A stretch of DNA of 64,000 nt from Misgurnus anguillicaudatus (Eukaryota > Chordata > Actinopteri > Cypriniformes > Cobitidae), in NCBI RefSeq assembly GCF_027580225.2, contig NC_073352.2:5396501-5460500 (forward strand), written 5' to 3'. Of the stretch, positions 13,501 through 24,009 are shown one piece after another (within the stretch, counting starts at the first letter, position 1; each line of letters begins with the position of its first letter). A program made the translations under genes and the position numbers. The notes beneath the pieces are model-generated. The model saw only the letters and a program-made list of their open reading frames with translations. It did no database searches and was not told the origin of the DNA.

Positions 13501-14837
13501 GCAGTTGATCTGTGTAACAAAGAAGTCTTTATTAAGATGCAGTATTGCGTTTAACATGTTTTGCACACAATATTGGGTAAAAAATAACATTTAAATTAGC
13601 TGGTGATGTTTCTCGTACCCAGACCCTCCAGCTGTGGCGTATCTGCGACAGGACTGCAGTTGATGGCCTGTCACTTTCCCACACACACATTGCTGTAGGA
13701 AAGCAATAAAATAGTTAACAAACATCACATGCCAACAAAGAAAAATGGTTGTTTACAACATTAAATTCAATGAGCTTTCTTTGCACAGACCACAATTACT
13801 TTACGTTAATAAACAAGTTATTATTTCAGATGCAAAAGCTGTTTAGTAAATGACCATTTCATTGTAGTCTTATGAAATGGCAATACTTTTCCAAACAATA
13901 AAGAATTATTAAGAACCATCCCACATGTAAAAAGTGTAGTATGCTAGTATTTATAAATTTTACTACAATTTAATATAGTTTATATTGTAGTATATACTAT
14001 AATGTTTCCTCATTTTGGATGCAACCGAGTGATGTTTTTCTTCTTCAGTAGTCAATGAATGAACGGCTGACAGCTGAAATGTATTTGAAAACTTCAAGGC
14101 CAACAGCAACACGGTTGAATTGGTAGCTAATTTACATATAATTAATTATTCAGGAGAGTAATATACATTACAGAACAGCAGTGAAAATGAAAGGAGGTTG
14201 TGTGGGAAACTTTTTGAACTTTTCACTGACAAGGTCACGTCCTTCTATTGGACGAATCAAATACACTTGAGGATGCATTCAAATAGTTATGGAAATTGCA
14301 CACTACTAAACGCATTTTGGATTTTAGATAAGTTAACGCATTTAATTGTAAATAAGGGCTAATAACTAAAAATGAAACAGATAAGGCGACAGCACTTGGC
14401 TAGCACTGTGATCCGCAGGACAGAGAATATGAATTTTTACGCTGTTGTAAACCTTGCGTTTCTATTGGTGAAAAGATACATCACTCACTCAAACCTGAGA
14501 AATTATTGGTCCGAAGTATCTGCCTATCAAATTAGAAACGCCCATTTCGCACACAAGTTACGTCGTTAGCGTAAAGCAGCATTCCACCCCGGTGTGTCAC
14601 ATACAATGTGGTAAATATTATAGCAGAGCAAACGCAGTAGCCAACTCGTTGGGTAGTAAATTAAGTTATAGTTGTTTAAATAAACGCCACATTAAATATT
14701 ACAACCATTAATTATATGGTAAAGGTAAACTGCGGCGGGCCTCTGTGTGGGTCACTGAATGACCGTTCTCAATATGCTAACAGATTAAAACTCACCCGCG
14801 CTGCTGCATGTGTCGCTTTCAAACAGACGCGCAGCAT
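1530..14837 (-). CDS. immt: MICOS complex subunit MIC60 (mitofilin), inner membrane mitochondrial protein
   Basis: MIC60 is the core MICOS subunit that shapes crista junctions in the mitochondrial inner membrane. Fourteen coding exons fit together in frame (minus strand, 5' to 3'): 14837-14796, 13692-13619, 13509-13311, 13182-13038, 10533-10417, 9714-9613, 7645-7512, 7296-7193, 5472-5337, 5245-5116, 4401-4178, 4097-3966, 2347-2218, 2137-1530. They give 2277 bases, or 758 residues, the same length as I recall for human MIC60. Residues 1-40 are Arg-rich and lack acids, as in a mitochondrial presequence. A Gly-rich membrane segment follows at about 43-64 ([15 protein letters not shown]), then a Pro/Ala linker, a long charged coiled coil (about 190-600) and the conserved mitofilin domain ending near GTTQAP. 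The acceptor at 4401/4402 could instead be three bases further in. Introns carry many transposons but no exon is disrupted. Confidence 0.95.
2393..3697 (+). mobile_element. Tc1-like transposon, inactivated, in an immt intron
   Basis: Long inverted repeats (about 150-170 bases) bound the element: 2401-2556 matches the reverse complement of 3525-3696, including the motif ctatttctttcaaata and a subterminal stretch with CACCTCACAGGTGTG. Between them is a plus-strand Tc1 transposase in broken frames. The N-terminal helix-turn-helix portion is at 2584-2780 ([13 protein letters not shown]). The first catalytic-Asp region is near 2990-3040 ([12 protein letters not shown]), and the second near 3205-3260 ([15 protein letters not shown]). 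Frameshifts and stops separate these, so it is a dead copy. It lies between the last two introns' exons of immt without touching splice sites. Confidence 0.85.
4621..4965. repeat. two short hAT-like remnants in an immt intron
   Basis: At 4621-4760 the ends CAGGGTTGCCAGATC and (reverse) CAGCGTTGCCAGGTC resemble hAT-type inverted termini. At 4880-4965 a stretch ends in TTGTTGCAGCCCTA, which resembles the end of CAGGGCTGCAAC-type hAT elements. Neither has a convincing target duplication. Confidence 0.35.
5555..6640 (+). repeat. tRNA-derived SINE split by a Tc1-like insertion
   Basis: The left part (about 5558-5673) has a tRNA-like head: an A-box-like TAGTTCAATTGGTA and a B-box-like GAGATCGATCCCAG. 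The usual SINE tail start, aatgcatggcaagtca, follows. The right part (about 6614-6640, tagctaaatgtatgaatgtaaa) resembles the end of the same tail. The Tc1-like element at 5675-6613 sits between them. Confidence 0.6.
5675..6613 (+). mobile_element. Tc1-like transposon remnant with TA target duplication
   Basis: Termini CAGTGAGGAAAATAAG and its inverted partner ending TACTCACTG are each flanked by TA (5673-5674 and 6614-6615). The inverted repeats are about 130 bases long (both contain the motif ctctcacagtggacatgcac or its complement). Inside is a fragment of a Tc1 transposase N-terminus (5940-6070, [14 protein letters not shown]) and further broken pieces near 6080-6360. Most of the catalytic part is deleted. 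It lies in an immt intron. Confidence 0.85.
8103..8610. mobile_element. short inverted-repeat element (MITE) in immt intron
   Basis: Imperfect terminal inverted repeats of about 27 bases: the left end begins TACTGTATTTTCCGGAC and the reverse of the right end reads TACCGTATTTTCGGGAC, both followed by TATAA. It has no coding capacity. The family name cannot be set without a repeat library. Confidence 0.7.
8620..9384. mobile_element. TTAA-flanked MITE with a nested insertion
   Basis: The ends AGGTGACATAGAATGA and (reverse) AGGGGACAGAGAATGA are flanked by TTAA at 8616-8619 and 9385-9388. TTAA duplication is used by piggyBac and Kolobok transposases. It is interrupted by the element at 8674-8983. 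Confidence 0.7.
8674..8983. mobile_element. nested MITE with CAGTGTTTCCC termini
   Basis: It begins CAGTGTTTCCCA and ends TGGGAAACACTG, flanked by a 5-base repeat GACAT (8669-8673 and 8984-8988). hAT-like termini, though hAT usually duplicates 8 bases. It lies inside the element at 8620-9384. Confidence 0.65.
11095..12483. mobile_element. TTAA-flanked MITE (AGGTGCAGTGTG family), split by a hAT element
   Basis: The termini AGGTGCAGTGTGTAAA and (reverse) AGGTGCAGTGTGCAAT are flanked by TTAA (11091-11094 and 12484-12487). Without the 1006-base insert and one 8-base duplicate it would be about 375 bases, matching the intact copy at 32359-32727. Located in an immt intron. Confidence 0.85.
11162..12167. 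mobile_element. non-autonomous hAT element with perfect 8-bp target duplication
   Basis: The ends CAGAGTCCTGCA and TGCAGGACTCTG are perfect inverted repeats. The 8-base target duplication GCTTAGTC is at 11154-11161 and 12168-12175, diagnostic of hAT transposition. An internal copy of the terminal motif (cagagtcctgcaac) lies near 11635. Conceptual translations across it are not convincing proteins. Confidence 0.9.
12488..13037. other. immt intron sequence without recognised features
   Basis: This is AT-rich intron between the nested elements and the exon at 13038-13182. Nothing coding or repeated was recognised. Confidence 0.4.
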
Positions 14838-14986
14838 GCTTGACACCTCTGTCTCTGAGTGCTGAATATAAGATTAGAAATGTACGACCGGTTTCAGCAA
14901 AACATCATAAAAGTGATCAACCTCAACTGCAGTTTTGCCCCAGCACACTAGATTAGCTCCAGCGCTGTTGCACGTAGTGACAGAAG

Positions 14987-14998
14987 CGCGCATGTGCA
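14987..14998. promoter_or_regulatory. immt: NRF-1-like site upstream of immt
   Basis: The 12-mer CGCGCATGTGCA matches the palindromic NRF-1 consensus (YGCGCAYGCGCR) at 11 of 12 positions, about 150 bases upstream of the immt start codon. NRF-1 is a known activator of nuclear genes for mitochondrial proteins. Binding is inferred. Confidence 0.45.
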
Positions 14999-16520
14999 GT
15001 AGGCATCCGCACTCGAAACATATGTCACGTGGTCACAGAAACGTTCATCATTAGAAATATTATTTGCCTATGTTGTTTTATACTTTAGTAGAAAATTTGG
15101 TCGTGTCGTGTGGTAGAAATTTGTGTATTTAATGTGTTTTTCTATTTCGAGAGAGATAATTTTGAAAATAACGAACAATGATGATACAGTTCTTTATTGT
15201 ATTAGGAAAGTAACGTACAATAATACAGAAAACAAAATGGGTCCTTTGTAAACCAAATCTGTCCCATTTTTCATTTTGTCACACAGTAAAAACATTTTAT
15301 GTAATTCTTTTTTTCTTCTTTGGAAACATATGATTACTCTTTCTTGTTCATGTGGCATTGAACAAAATGTGATTTTTGTATTTAATAATAATACATTTAT
15401 CTGTATTGCACCTTTCTCACACTTAAGGCGCTACAATAATAAAATCAACAATAAAAAGATACAACACTAATTATTGAATAAATGCAGTTATTCAATAAAA
15501 AATATTTTTACTATTCCTCTTCCTTAAATTACAAATACTTACTATAGAGAGCATAGTAACTTATACCTTTCTTTATTAATATTTACTAACTTTGATTAAT
15601 TTAGGGTATTTTATGAAGAATTAAATTGCACCTATTTCATTGCTAAAAACTTTATTTTGTGTATTTTTGGTATAATACAATGTGTTCGCGTGGTTTATGG
15701 TTAAAAAAAACATTTTCCACAAACCTTACATTTTTGTAGCTCCAGATATACTGCTTTCCTCAAACGCATTGATTTTGTACAAAACGTATTGATCTGAAAC
15801 CCGCTGTGTCCCTGATTGGCCAGCTAATTTGTACTTTGTGATTGGCCTGAATACCTCTGACATCAGCCGGAAATGTGACGCTCCTTACCATGTTTAAAAG
15901 ATTCGCTCACAATGCAATGCTAACAGGAGTTAACTTACAGGCTGTCAATTTTGATAATGTCGGTCTTTTCTACATCACCAATCCTAGGAAGTAAACTGTT
16001 GCCTACAATCCGTGTGTTTGTTGATGTTCAAGAAAAGAGATTTACGTTGAAGTGATAACTCGCGTAATCGTTTACTTTTGGGTATCTACCTTTTGCACAT
16101 GTACTAATACACACTTATTACACACCAATAGGGGTGGTTGGGGTCTCATTGCCATCCTCCATTTGCAAAGTTTTAGATTTCTGATAATTAGGAGGCTTTA
16201 GTGTCAATTGTAATTATATATATTTATGAATAATTGCACAAATATTGGATTGGGGGTTGCAATTGCTGGTACTTTTTATCGAGGTGTTACCTACCCCTGA
16301 AAACCACATCACTGTTAATAGGCCACACAGTCTTATCTACAAGTTTCTTAGTGTGAGACGTGTGATTTTAATAAATTTTCAAGACTTTTTAATATTTAAA
16401 AACGTGTGTTGTGTAATTACAACCCTGATGTTTTATGAAGGTTGTAAATCCCAAATATTGTGACATTAGGACCTAAAAGTGATTTATAGACCAAATTGAG
16501 TACACCCATGGGCAAAATGA
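14999..16520. other. intergenic region between immt and rnf103
   Basis: AT-rich sequence separating the immt promoter from the likely 3' end of rnf103. Several short open frames are present but none resembles a known protein or has splice-site context. No RNA gene was recognised. Confidence 0.4.
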
Positions 16521-17286
16521 GAAAATTGGACTTTATTTGTTTTAATGCCATTACAGGTTTAGATTCCCATCAAGAAGTCAGTGGGGAAAAGGGTTTTGAT
16601 AGTGTTGTTCAAAATGCTATGTGAAGATAAACTACCATGCACCAACAACACTTTAACTTAAATTATAGATGGAGCTATAAAAAAAATTGCATGTCAATGC
16701 CCAAGTCATTTTGGATCGTGTGCAGGTCAGTATTATTTAGGGTATTGAAAGCTACTTTTTTCATCTTAAATATTCACATTTGATCTTGTATAAAGATCCC
16801 TTCATGTTTTCAAAGCCCCAATGACTTGGCAACTCAATGGCAACTTAATTTTAGACAGATTAATCACATTGGAGAGACAGTGAACATATATAAGATGTAA
16901 TCTTACAGGTACAGGAAACACAGATTTTTTCCGTCTCACTGTGGGATGTACGATGAGTGCTACAACAGAAAACGTTTATATCATATGCATTGAGTTTACC
17001 ATTCAATATTTTTACATTTGCATAATTAACCTTTTAAAACATATACTTTTTTTATCTAAACACAAGGCATATGATCCAAATCAAGTCTTTCCCAATTAAA
17101 GAATATTATTGGGAATGGTAAATTTGCTCTTGTACCCTAATAAGTGTGCAAATTATAACACCAAAAAACCCAAGAGCCGAAAGTTTTGAATCTATAGACT
17201 AAGGATGAACACATCAAGTTTTTAGGTTTACTTTTTTGTTTTTTAAATAAGTGCAAGAAGAGAACTGAAAACAAACTGCACGGGGG
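16521..17286 (-). other. rnf103: probable 3' UTR of rnf103
   Basis: The sequence after the rnf103 stop codon. A minus-strand AATAAA (tttatt within ggactttatttg, about 16530-16540) is a candidate polyadenylation signal. No coding potential was seen. Confidence 0.4.
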
Positions 17287-20200
17287 CTATTCCGGGTCGA
17301 GCTGTTCAGCCACGTGAAGACGTGTCACAGGTCTTTTCTTGTAGGACGGCCAACGGCACACAGGACAACAGTGTCGTCCGCCAGCCAGCCAGACCACGAT
17401 GCACTGCTGGTGAAAAACGTGGCCACATGGTAGTCCCATGACGAGGCAATCAGTTTCAAAGTTCTCAAGACATACGACACACTCGGTGCAATGGAGCATG
17501 CCACAAGGCCAATGAGACCAATCAGTGTCCTGTTCCTCTCCACCAGACCACGACTCTTCGGACTTCGCAGCTGAACACCCATCATTACTGTGAAGAATCT
17601 CTGAGAGGTCATGTGGTTCCTGACTGTCATTTGGGTTTACTTCATGGTTCCTTCGGTTCTTTTCATCCACTTTAGGCTGTGCAAGTCTGAACTTCCAGGT
17701 GGGTAGGTTCTTGATGTAGTCTATTGGAACAAGTGGGCGAAGCCAGAGATCTGGAAATGCCAACCTTTCTAAAAGGAAATTAGGATCCTCATCCCAGTCT
17801 GACTCAAAGTTCTGAAAGGAAGCAATGGGATGTACCAAGTAGCTAGTGTACCAATCCCAGAGGCTTGACAACCATTCTAGGTTGTTTGCATTTTGGTCTT
17901 CATTGCTACACCTTCTTTTCTTCTCAAAATAGTCGATGAGAAGGCCATGGGCTAGATAAGTGCTGAGAAAAAGAGCTGGATGAGAAGAGTAGAAGGTCCA
18001 GTCGGCCCGAACCCACGAGGCGATAGTAGTGGTGTCTGCGTAGCGCAGGAGTTTCAAGCTGTACTCGTAAAAGTTATCCAAGTATGGAAGCTGAAGAAAA
18101 CCAAGGATGGGTAGCCAGGAAATGATAAGTAAGGAATTGTAGGTCCCCAGCGTGCTTATTAAAACTACAAATCGTTTGATGGTGGCTCCCTGCGTGATGA
18201 AAAGGTCCATCCATGCCATCAGATTGACTGTGACCAAGCTTAAAATGAACAAGTCATTGACTTCAGGTTGCACAGAGCGAAGAAATGTGTCCATGGCATT
18301 CAATGAAATGAATTCTCCAGTGCTATTGCCATATTTGTAGATACCTTCTGGTGTTTTGAGGACGTATGAGGGCATTTGCCGCACCCCAATCTCCTCCAAG
18401 CAGGTGTCATTGTCCCAGTTGCGCACATCAACGAAGATAAACTCGATTCGACCGGTGAATTTGATGCTGAGAGTTGAGAAGAACGCTGGGGGCTGAAGCA
18501 ATTTGGCAAACAAGAACATTTTTACTGGTTGCTTTTTCATCTGGTACCAGTCATCCATTAACTGCTGAGAGAAACGGATGGTTTTAATGCGAGATGCCAC
18601 GTGCGCAGTCATCCATTTAAAAATGTGCTCGGTCTCAATGCGTCTGCCGTTATACTCCTTCAACATGACCTTCCCTTTGGATGCAGAGGTCTGTGGGACA
18701 GACATGATGAGAGTGGACTTCATCCAGCCCCGTTTATGGCAATATCTAAGAAAGACATAAAAACAGGTTTTTGATGTGACAAATTTATGTTTTTACATTT
18801 ATTGATTTATTTTAATTAAAAATGCATTTTTATATATACATATTATGTATGGGCACATATCATACAAAATGCAATTTTACCAGATGTTGGGATATAAATG
18901 TGCTTTGGCAACAACCCTACAATGAAAAAAATCCATCCATACCCTCTGCTGTTTTGATTCTGTTGTTAATGTGATGTCACACAAACAAAGCCTCACCCAT
19001 GACCACTGACTGACTGGGTCATTTTGCACAAAGGCTTTTCTAATAGTGTTTCTAGTAGGGCTGCAGAACGATTAATCGCGACTAATTGTTTGCAAAATAG
19101 GGCCGGGACTTTAACGCGTTATTTAAGATTAATTACACAAAAAATAACGCATTAAACATTTTTAACGCATTTTAATCACACTTATTTTTGCACAGCAGAA
19201 CATTTCTCATTGGATGAGTTTCGGCGGACCGATTATACTGGAGCACCAACTAGCGTTCATGACTTCAGACAACAACAAACCACAGTGAACATGAACGAAG
19301 AAGCTGGTGAGATCGCTTTAATTGGCCACGTGGATGGGAATTTTTTTAAATAAAAAACGAACGGATGGAAGCGTCGATAAGAGCATGGTTGTGTGTAAGC
19401 TATGCAACAAGGAATTCACATATCACCGCAGCACATCGAGCCTCAAGTATCATCTCAAAGCAAAACATATAGCAGCTAGCGTGGACGTTAGCCCGACTCC
19501 GAGTACAACGACTTGGTTGAACAAAAATAAACAATATTTTGTTGCTTAAACTTATGTATTCAGTCATTATTCATGGTATACTAAAAATCCATGTAAAAAA
19601 ATTACTTCTCAATGTTCTCAGATCAAATATTTATATGTGATTAAAATGTGATTAATTTCGATTAATTAATTACAAAACGATTAGCTGCGATTAATCGTTA
19701 TGCAGCCCTAGTTTCTAGTTGCGTCGAATGCGGCTAAATTATCTCAGAGTGTATTCACAGGATTCAGATCTATTTTTAGCCAAAAGCACTCACTTCCTGT
19801 TGGTAAGGGAGTATGTAGCTCATTTGCATTAAAGGTACACACATGAAAATAGCGCTTTTTTGCTCCCAGCCAAATAGGGGCTTTTTTGAACATGCTATAA
19901 TAAATGATCTGTGGGGTATTTTCAGCTGAAACTTCACAGACACATCTAGGCACACCTGAGACTTATGTTCCTTATCTTGTAAAAATAATATTTAAGCAAC
20001 AGACAAGAAAGCATATAAAGTACATTGCCGAGATGCTATTTGCTTGTTAACAGTTCAAAATGGCCTTAAACCAAAAAACATTTATAGTTATATGCGCTTA
20101 TACACAGCCCTTTATCAGGCGTTATACTTAGATAGGACGATGTAAATGTCCTTGAGACTTTTCTCGGAACAGTTTCTTTCAGAGGCACATTCATATAATA

Positions 20201-23131
20201 GCTTTGTGTCCCAAACACAGATCGGCCAGGAAAAAAAGTGTGGTTGCCCATCACATAACCCTAAGAAATGTTTATATTTATGATAAAAACTTTTTCAAAA
20301 ACATATGAAACCAACATGAACATGAAAATTTTATGTTTAAGATGGTACATGCATTTTAAACATGTTCCAAGTTTTTCAAGGAGACATTTTACAAGACTTT
20401 AAGATGTCAAATAAATCTTTGGTGTCTCCACAGTACATATGTGAAGTTCTAGCTCAAAATACCATATAGATAATTTATTATAACATGTTAAAATTGCCAC
20501 TTTGTTGGTGTAAGAATAAAAGTGCCATTTTAGGTGTGTCCTTTAAAATGCAAATGAGCTGATCTCTGAACTAAATGGCAGTGGTGTGGTTGAATAGTGC
20601 AGATAAAGGGGCGGTATTATCCCCTTCTGACATCACAAAGGGATCCAAATTTCAATTACCCATTTTTTCCCAGGCTTGCTTAAAATGGTTAAAGGACAAG
20701 TTCGGTATTTTACACATAGATATGTATAAAGGCTAGATGGCTTACCGGCGCTGAGAGCCAATGGGACCCGACGACGTCACACGACGGCCATCTTAGGACA
20801 GGACCGCTCGTCCAGTTATAACATTAAAGTCTATTGTGCATGTAGTGCTGAAATAACTATATTTTGCTCAATTTTCAACCGATTTTCAAACGGCTTGGTG
20901 TGTCACAAACGTCAGGGATGCGGCTATTTAACTGCATACTTGTGAAAAATTATAGCCACGGAGTTTATTAAGAAAATAATATAGGTTATTAATAAGGTTT
21001 GTAATACACCAAACCGTTTGTAAATCCGTCAAGAATTCAGCAAGTACCGAGCATTTTAGTTGGCGTATGTCACTCACCTTCCGTCCACAGCAGCAGGGAG
21101 CAGCACTATGGCAGCACTGACCTAAGATGGCCGCCAAGTGACGACACAGCTGACTCCGCCTTGAGCCATCTAGCCTTTATATATATCTATGATTTTACAC
21201 TTAAAGCCCTGTTTTCAGATTGTTTATGATGACGGTTTTGACTGAAATATGGACATATGATGCTGGCCAGAGAATTTTCGGGTGTTTCTTGTATCACCTC
21301 CCACCTCTATAATGGGTTTATAGGTGCACAGGAACAATCCTTCCTAAAATGCATTAAACTTTCGTTTACAAAGACGTGAAACTCACCGAGTGGTCGGGGG
21401 TGTTCACTGATGTGCTCACACGGAGATTGCTGCAAAGGACGCATTCCAACAGGTTTTATCATAGTTTTTGTCCAACTCCATTGACTTGTATTAGATGTGC
21501 TGTGAGATATTACTCCACACCGGGAACGTTGTTTGTATTCTTGCAATTGGCAAAGGTGGATTATCGCCACCAACTGGGCTGGAGTGTCTATTATTCAAGC
21601 TCTCAGCGTAAGAATATACGGGTGTGAGGCGTTTAAAAAAATAGGTCCACAAGTTTACAACTAATGCTAAAACAGCTGTTGGAAAGCATCTTTTGCAGCG
21701 ATTTTTGTGTGAGCATATCAGTGAACACTTCTGACCACTCGGTGAGTTTCATGTCTTTGTAAACGAAAGTTTAATGCATTTTAGGAAGGATTGTTCCTGT
21801 GCACTTATCCACCCATTATAGAGGTGAGAGGCGAAACAACAAACACCAGAAAATTCTCGGGGCAGCCGCATATGTCGAAATTTCAGTCAAAACCGTTCTA
21901 TTTCATCATAAACAATCTGCCGAACTTGTCCTTTAACCAAAACTAAGTTACTGGTTGATCTTTTCATATTTTCTAGATTGATAAAAGCACTGGGGGACCA
22001 ATTATAGCACATTAACATAGTCAGATTTTCATGATATGTCCCCTTTAAACAATTCTTCTTTTATGGTCTGGAACTTTCTTATTTGCATTGACTGTTTTTT
22101 GACCACCATGAATACTGGTCACACTTTTGTGTATTTCCTTATCTTGAGTCACTTGAACAGTTAAAAGTGCCTGTTCGAATGCCAAACTGGGAAACCTTCT
22201 GTACCATTTTGCCCCAGTTGGCAGTGCTCAACAGTGGATTTCTATCTTGAGCTATTACCTGATATAAAGAAAATTGTCATTAATATCATACACAGAATTT
22301 ATATGCATACAAAAACAGCTTTCATATTTGCTATGTGTACTTGTACACAATTATAATAAAATATTAATAGATAGAAGTGGTGAATCATTTGGTTCAACAA
22401 ACATGCCAAATCCTGTTGTAACTTACGAGTAAACATTTTACCATCTATGCAATACGTTTTTAATGACCAACACCCAAACTGATATCTAAAGAGCAGGGTG
22501 GCCGGTGGCCAATTGTCAGGGTAATATCAATTTGTATTAAATAACAATGAATATGGTGTACATCTAAATGAACTTAAATAAAAAATATATAATACACCAT
22601 TCACAAAAATATCTTAAAAACATTTCAGTAAAATATTAGAAAATTCTGTGGTTTTAGTTTATGGAGAAAGGTAAATACTAACCTGAACTAACCAGATACC
22701 ATCCTTAGTGTCCTCCACTAATTCATAAAAGTGCATTTCTCCATTGAAAGTGGTGCTGGAGTCAGATCCCACCTGCTCCTTTTCATTCTTAAGAGCAGAA
22801 TACAACTCTCCCTGCATCAGCTCTCCTGAAAACCAAACATTATAAGCACTTCTTTCTTACACATGACAACATACGTTTGTATCAAGCTGGTTCCGAGAGA
22901 ATTACCCGAATTTTCCACGAGCTCCCTCACATCTCTCTTCTCTGCCAGGCCCGAGTATCCCAGTCCACGACACTCCAGAATGGTTTTGAGTTTCTTAAAA
23001 CTCAGAGTTACTGGATCCACCAACTGGGTGGCGAAAATGCCCGTTTCATACCACACGATGGCCTCAAAAAAACGGGCCAGAATAAATAACATGAAAAAAT
23101 AAAGCAGCAGAAAGAAGAGTTTCCACCACAT
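17287..23131 (-). CDS. rnf103: E3 ubiquitin-protein ligase RNF103 (KF-1)
   Basis: RNF103 is an ER-membrane RING-H2 ubiquitin ligase linked to ER-associated degradation. Four coding exons (minus, 5' to 3'): 23131-22906, 22825-22683, 22258-22143, 18745-17287. They give 1944 bases, 647 residues, slightly shorter than the mammalian protein (about 685). A hydrophobic signal-anchor covers residues 2-22 (KLFFLLLYFFMLFILA). A cluster of membrane segments lies about 325-430. The RING-H2 finger is at 584-625, with CVVC, then CGHVFHQQC and CPVC. The first three junctions are normal, but exon 3 ends TCAAG followed by ATAAGG on the coding strand, so the intron 3 donor is AT, not GT. The frame across this junction still matches the family. 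It is head to head with mxd3. Confidence 0.93.
19056..19710. mobile_element. hAT element with 8-bp target duplication and BED-finger frame
   Basis: The termini TAGGGCTGCAGAACGATTAA and (reverse) TAGGGCTGCATAACGATTAA are flanked by GTTTCTAG at 19048-19055 and 19711-19718. It contains the BED zinc-finger frame listed separately. It lies in rnf103 intron 3. The internal stretch from about 19099 may itself be a second fused element. Confidence 0.85.
19322..19549 (+). pseudogene. BED-type zinc finger fragment of a hAT transposase
   Basis: An open frame of 75 codons with the pattern C-x2-C, then H-x4-H in CKLCNKEFTYHRSTSSLKYH and onward to KAKH. This is the BED finger found at the N-terminus of many hAT transposases and of the ZBED proteins derived from them. 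There is no catalytic domain downstream. It runs antisense to rnf103, inside its intron. It is most likely a relic in a non-autonomous copy; expression is unknown. Confidence 0.65.
20693..21932. mobile_element. foldback element with long inverted repeats and TTAA duplication
   Basis: It begins AGGACAAGTTCGG and ends CCGAACTTGTCCT, flanked by TTAA (20689-20692 and 21933-21936). Long inverted arms are visible: 21240-21420 matches the reverse complement of 21700-21890, including ggaacaatccttcctaaaat. It is itself interrupted at 20716-21191. Confidence 0.8.
20716..21191. mobile_element. innermost nested MITE in rnf103 intron 3
   Basis: The terminal inverted repeat ATAGATATGTATAAAGGC pairs with its near-complement near 21165-21190, followed inward by TAGATGGCT on both sides. 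The 9-base repeat ATTTTACAC flanks it (20707-20715 and 21192-21200). Confidence 0.75.
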
Positions 23132-24009
23132 TTTCTCGCAGTTTTCGATTTACTTGTATTGCACTAAATGTCCAGTATTAAAATATATTGTAATACACTG
23201 GCGTTTGTGGACTAAATTTGAGCTCTTACATAGTCCACAGTCTTCCGTCGTATTATAAAATTAAGACTGAACGTCAAAACAACAACATACACACACAAGT
23301 CTTCAGCAGGCCAATGTGTTTTGGCCCTTACTACTGCGCGTAACAGCTCGCGTGAACAGTCATACCGTTATCTTTAATTAACAAACATTATCTATATTTT
23401 TCTCCAAATAAAGCGACCGCGATGTTTTATTAGTTATTTTGGTGAATGATGCGTCTCTGCGTGTGAGTTGTGTTGTCTGTGTTGCGCTGGCTGATGATCA
23501 GCTGGTACGCATAACAAACTGACGTCACATGGACACTTCCGGCAACGTCAGTTTTTTAAATAAAAAGCTGTTCGTATGATAAAAAATATTTTAAGTTGTG
23601 GTTGATGTTTAGTTTTATATATTTTATGTCGCTTATGTTTTTGTCATTTATTACTAACACTGTTATTATTATTATTATTATTTTATTTTTTTACGAGATT
23701 GACGCTCGTCACAAATGTTTTTTTTTTTTTTTTTACATTTTAAGCATGATTTTTTGCAATAATTTTATTCTCAAGCATCAGGCCCAATGCATATACTTCT
23801 CGATAGTTTAAACATCATTGCAAAAAAGTATATTTATTTGTCCCTCATCTTTATTTTGTTTTCCTCCCGGGCTCTCAAATAAATATTTGAAAATATGATT
23901 AAAAAATTTTTTTGTTAAAACATAGTTTATTTTTATCATAGTATTTATATTGTGTAAGATTTCTTTACACAGATTACGTTTAGTTCCTGTTTTGGCAGGG
24001 TTCCTAACG

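Larger units (their letters stand above)
19833..22044. mobile_element. TTAA-flanked element split by a foldback insertion
   Basis: The left end AGGTACACACATGAAAAT and the reverse right end AGGGGACATATCATGAAAAT are similar and both flanked by TTAA (19829-19832 and 22045-22048). The body resumes after the insert at 20693-21932. Lies in rnf103 intron 3. Confidence 0.65.
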
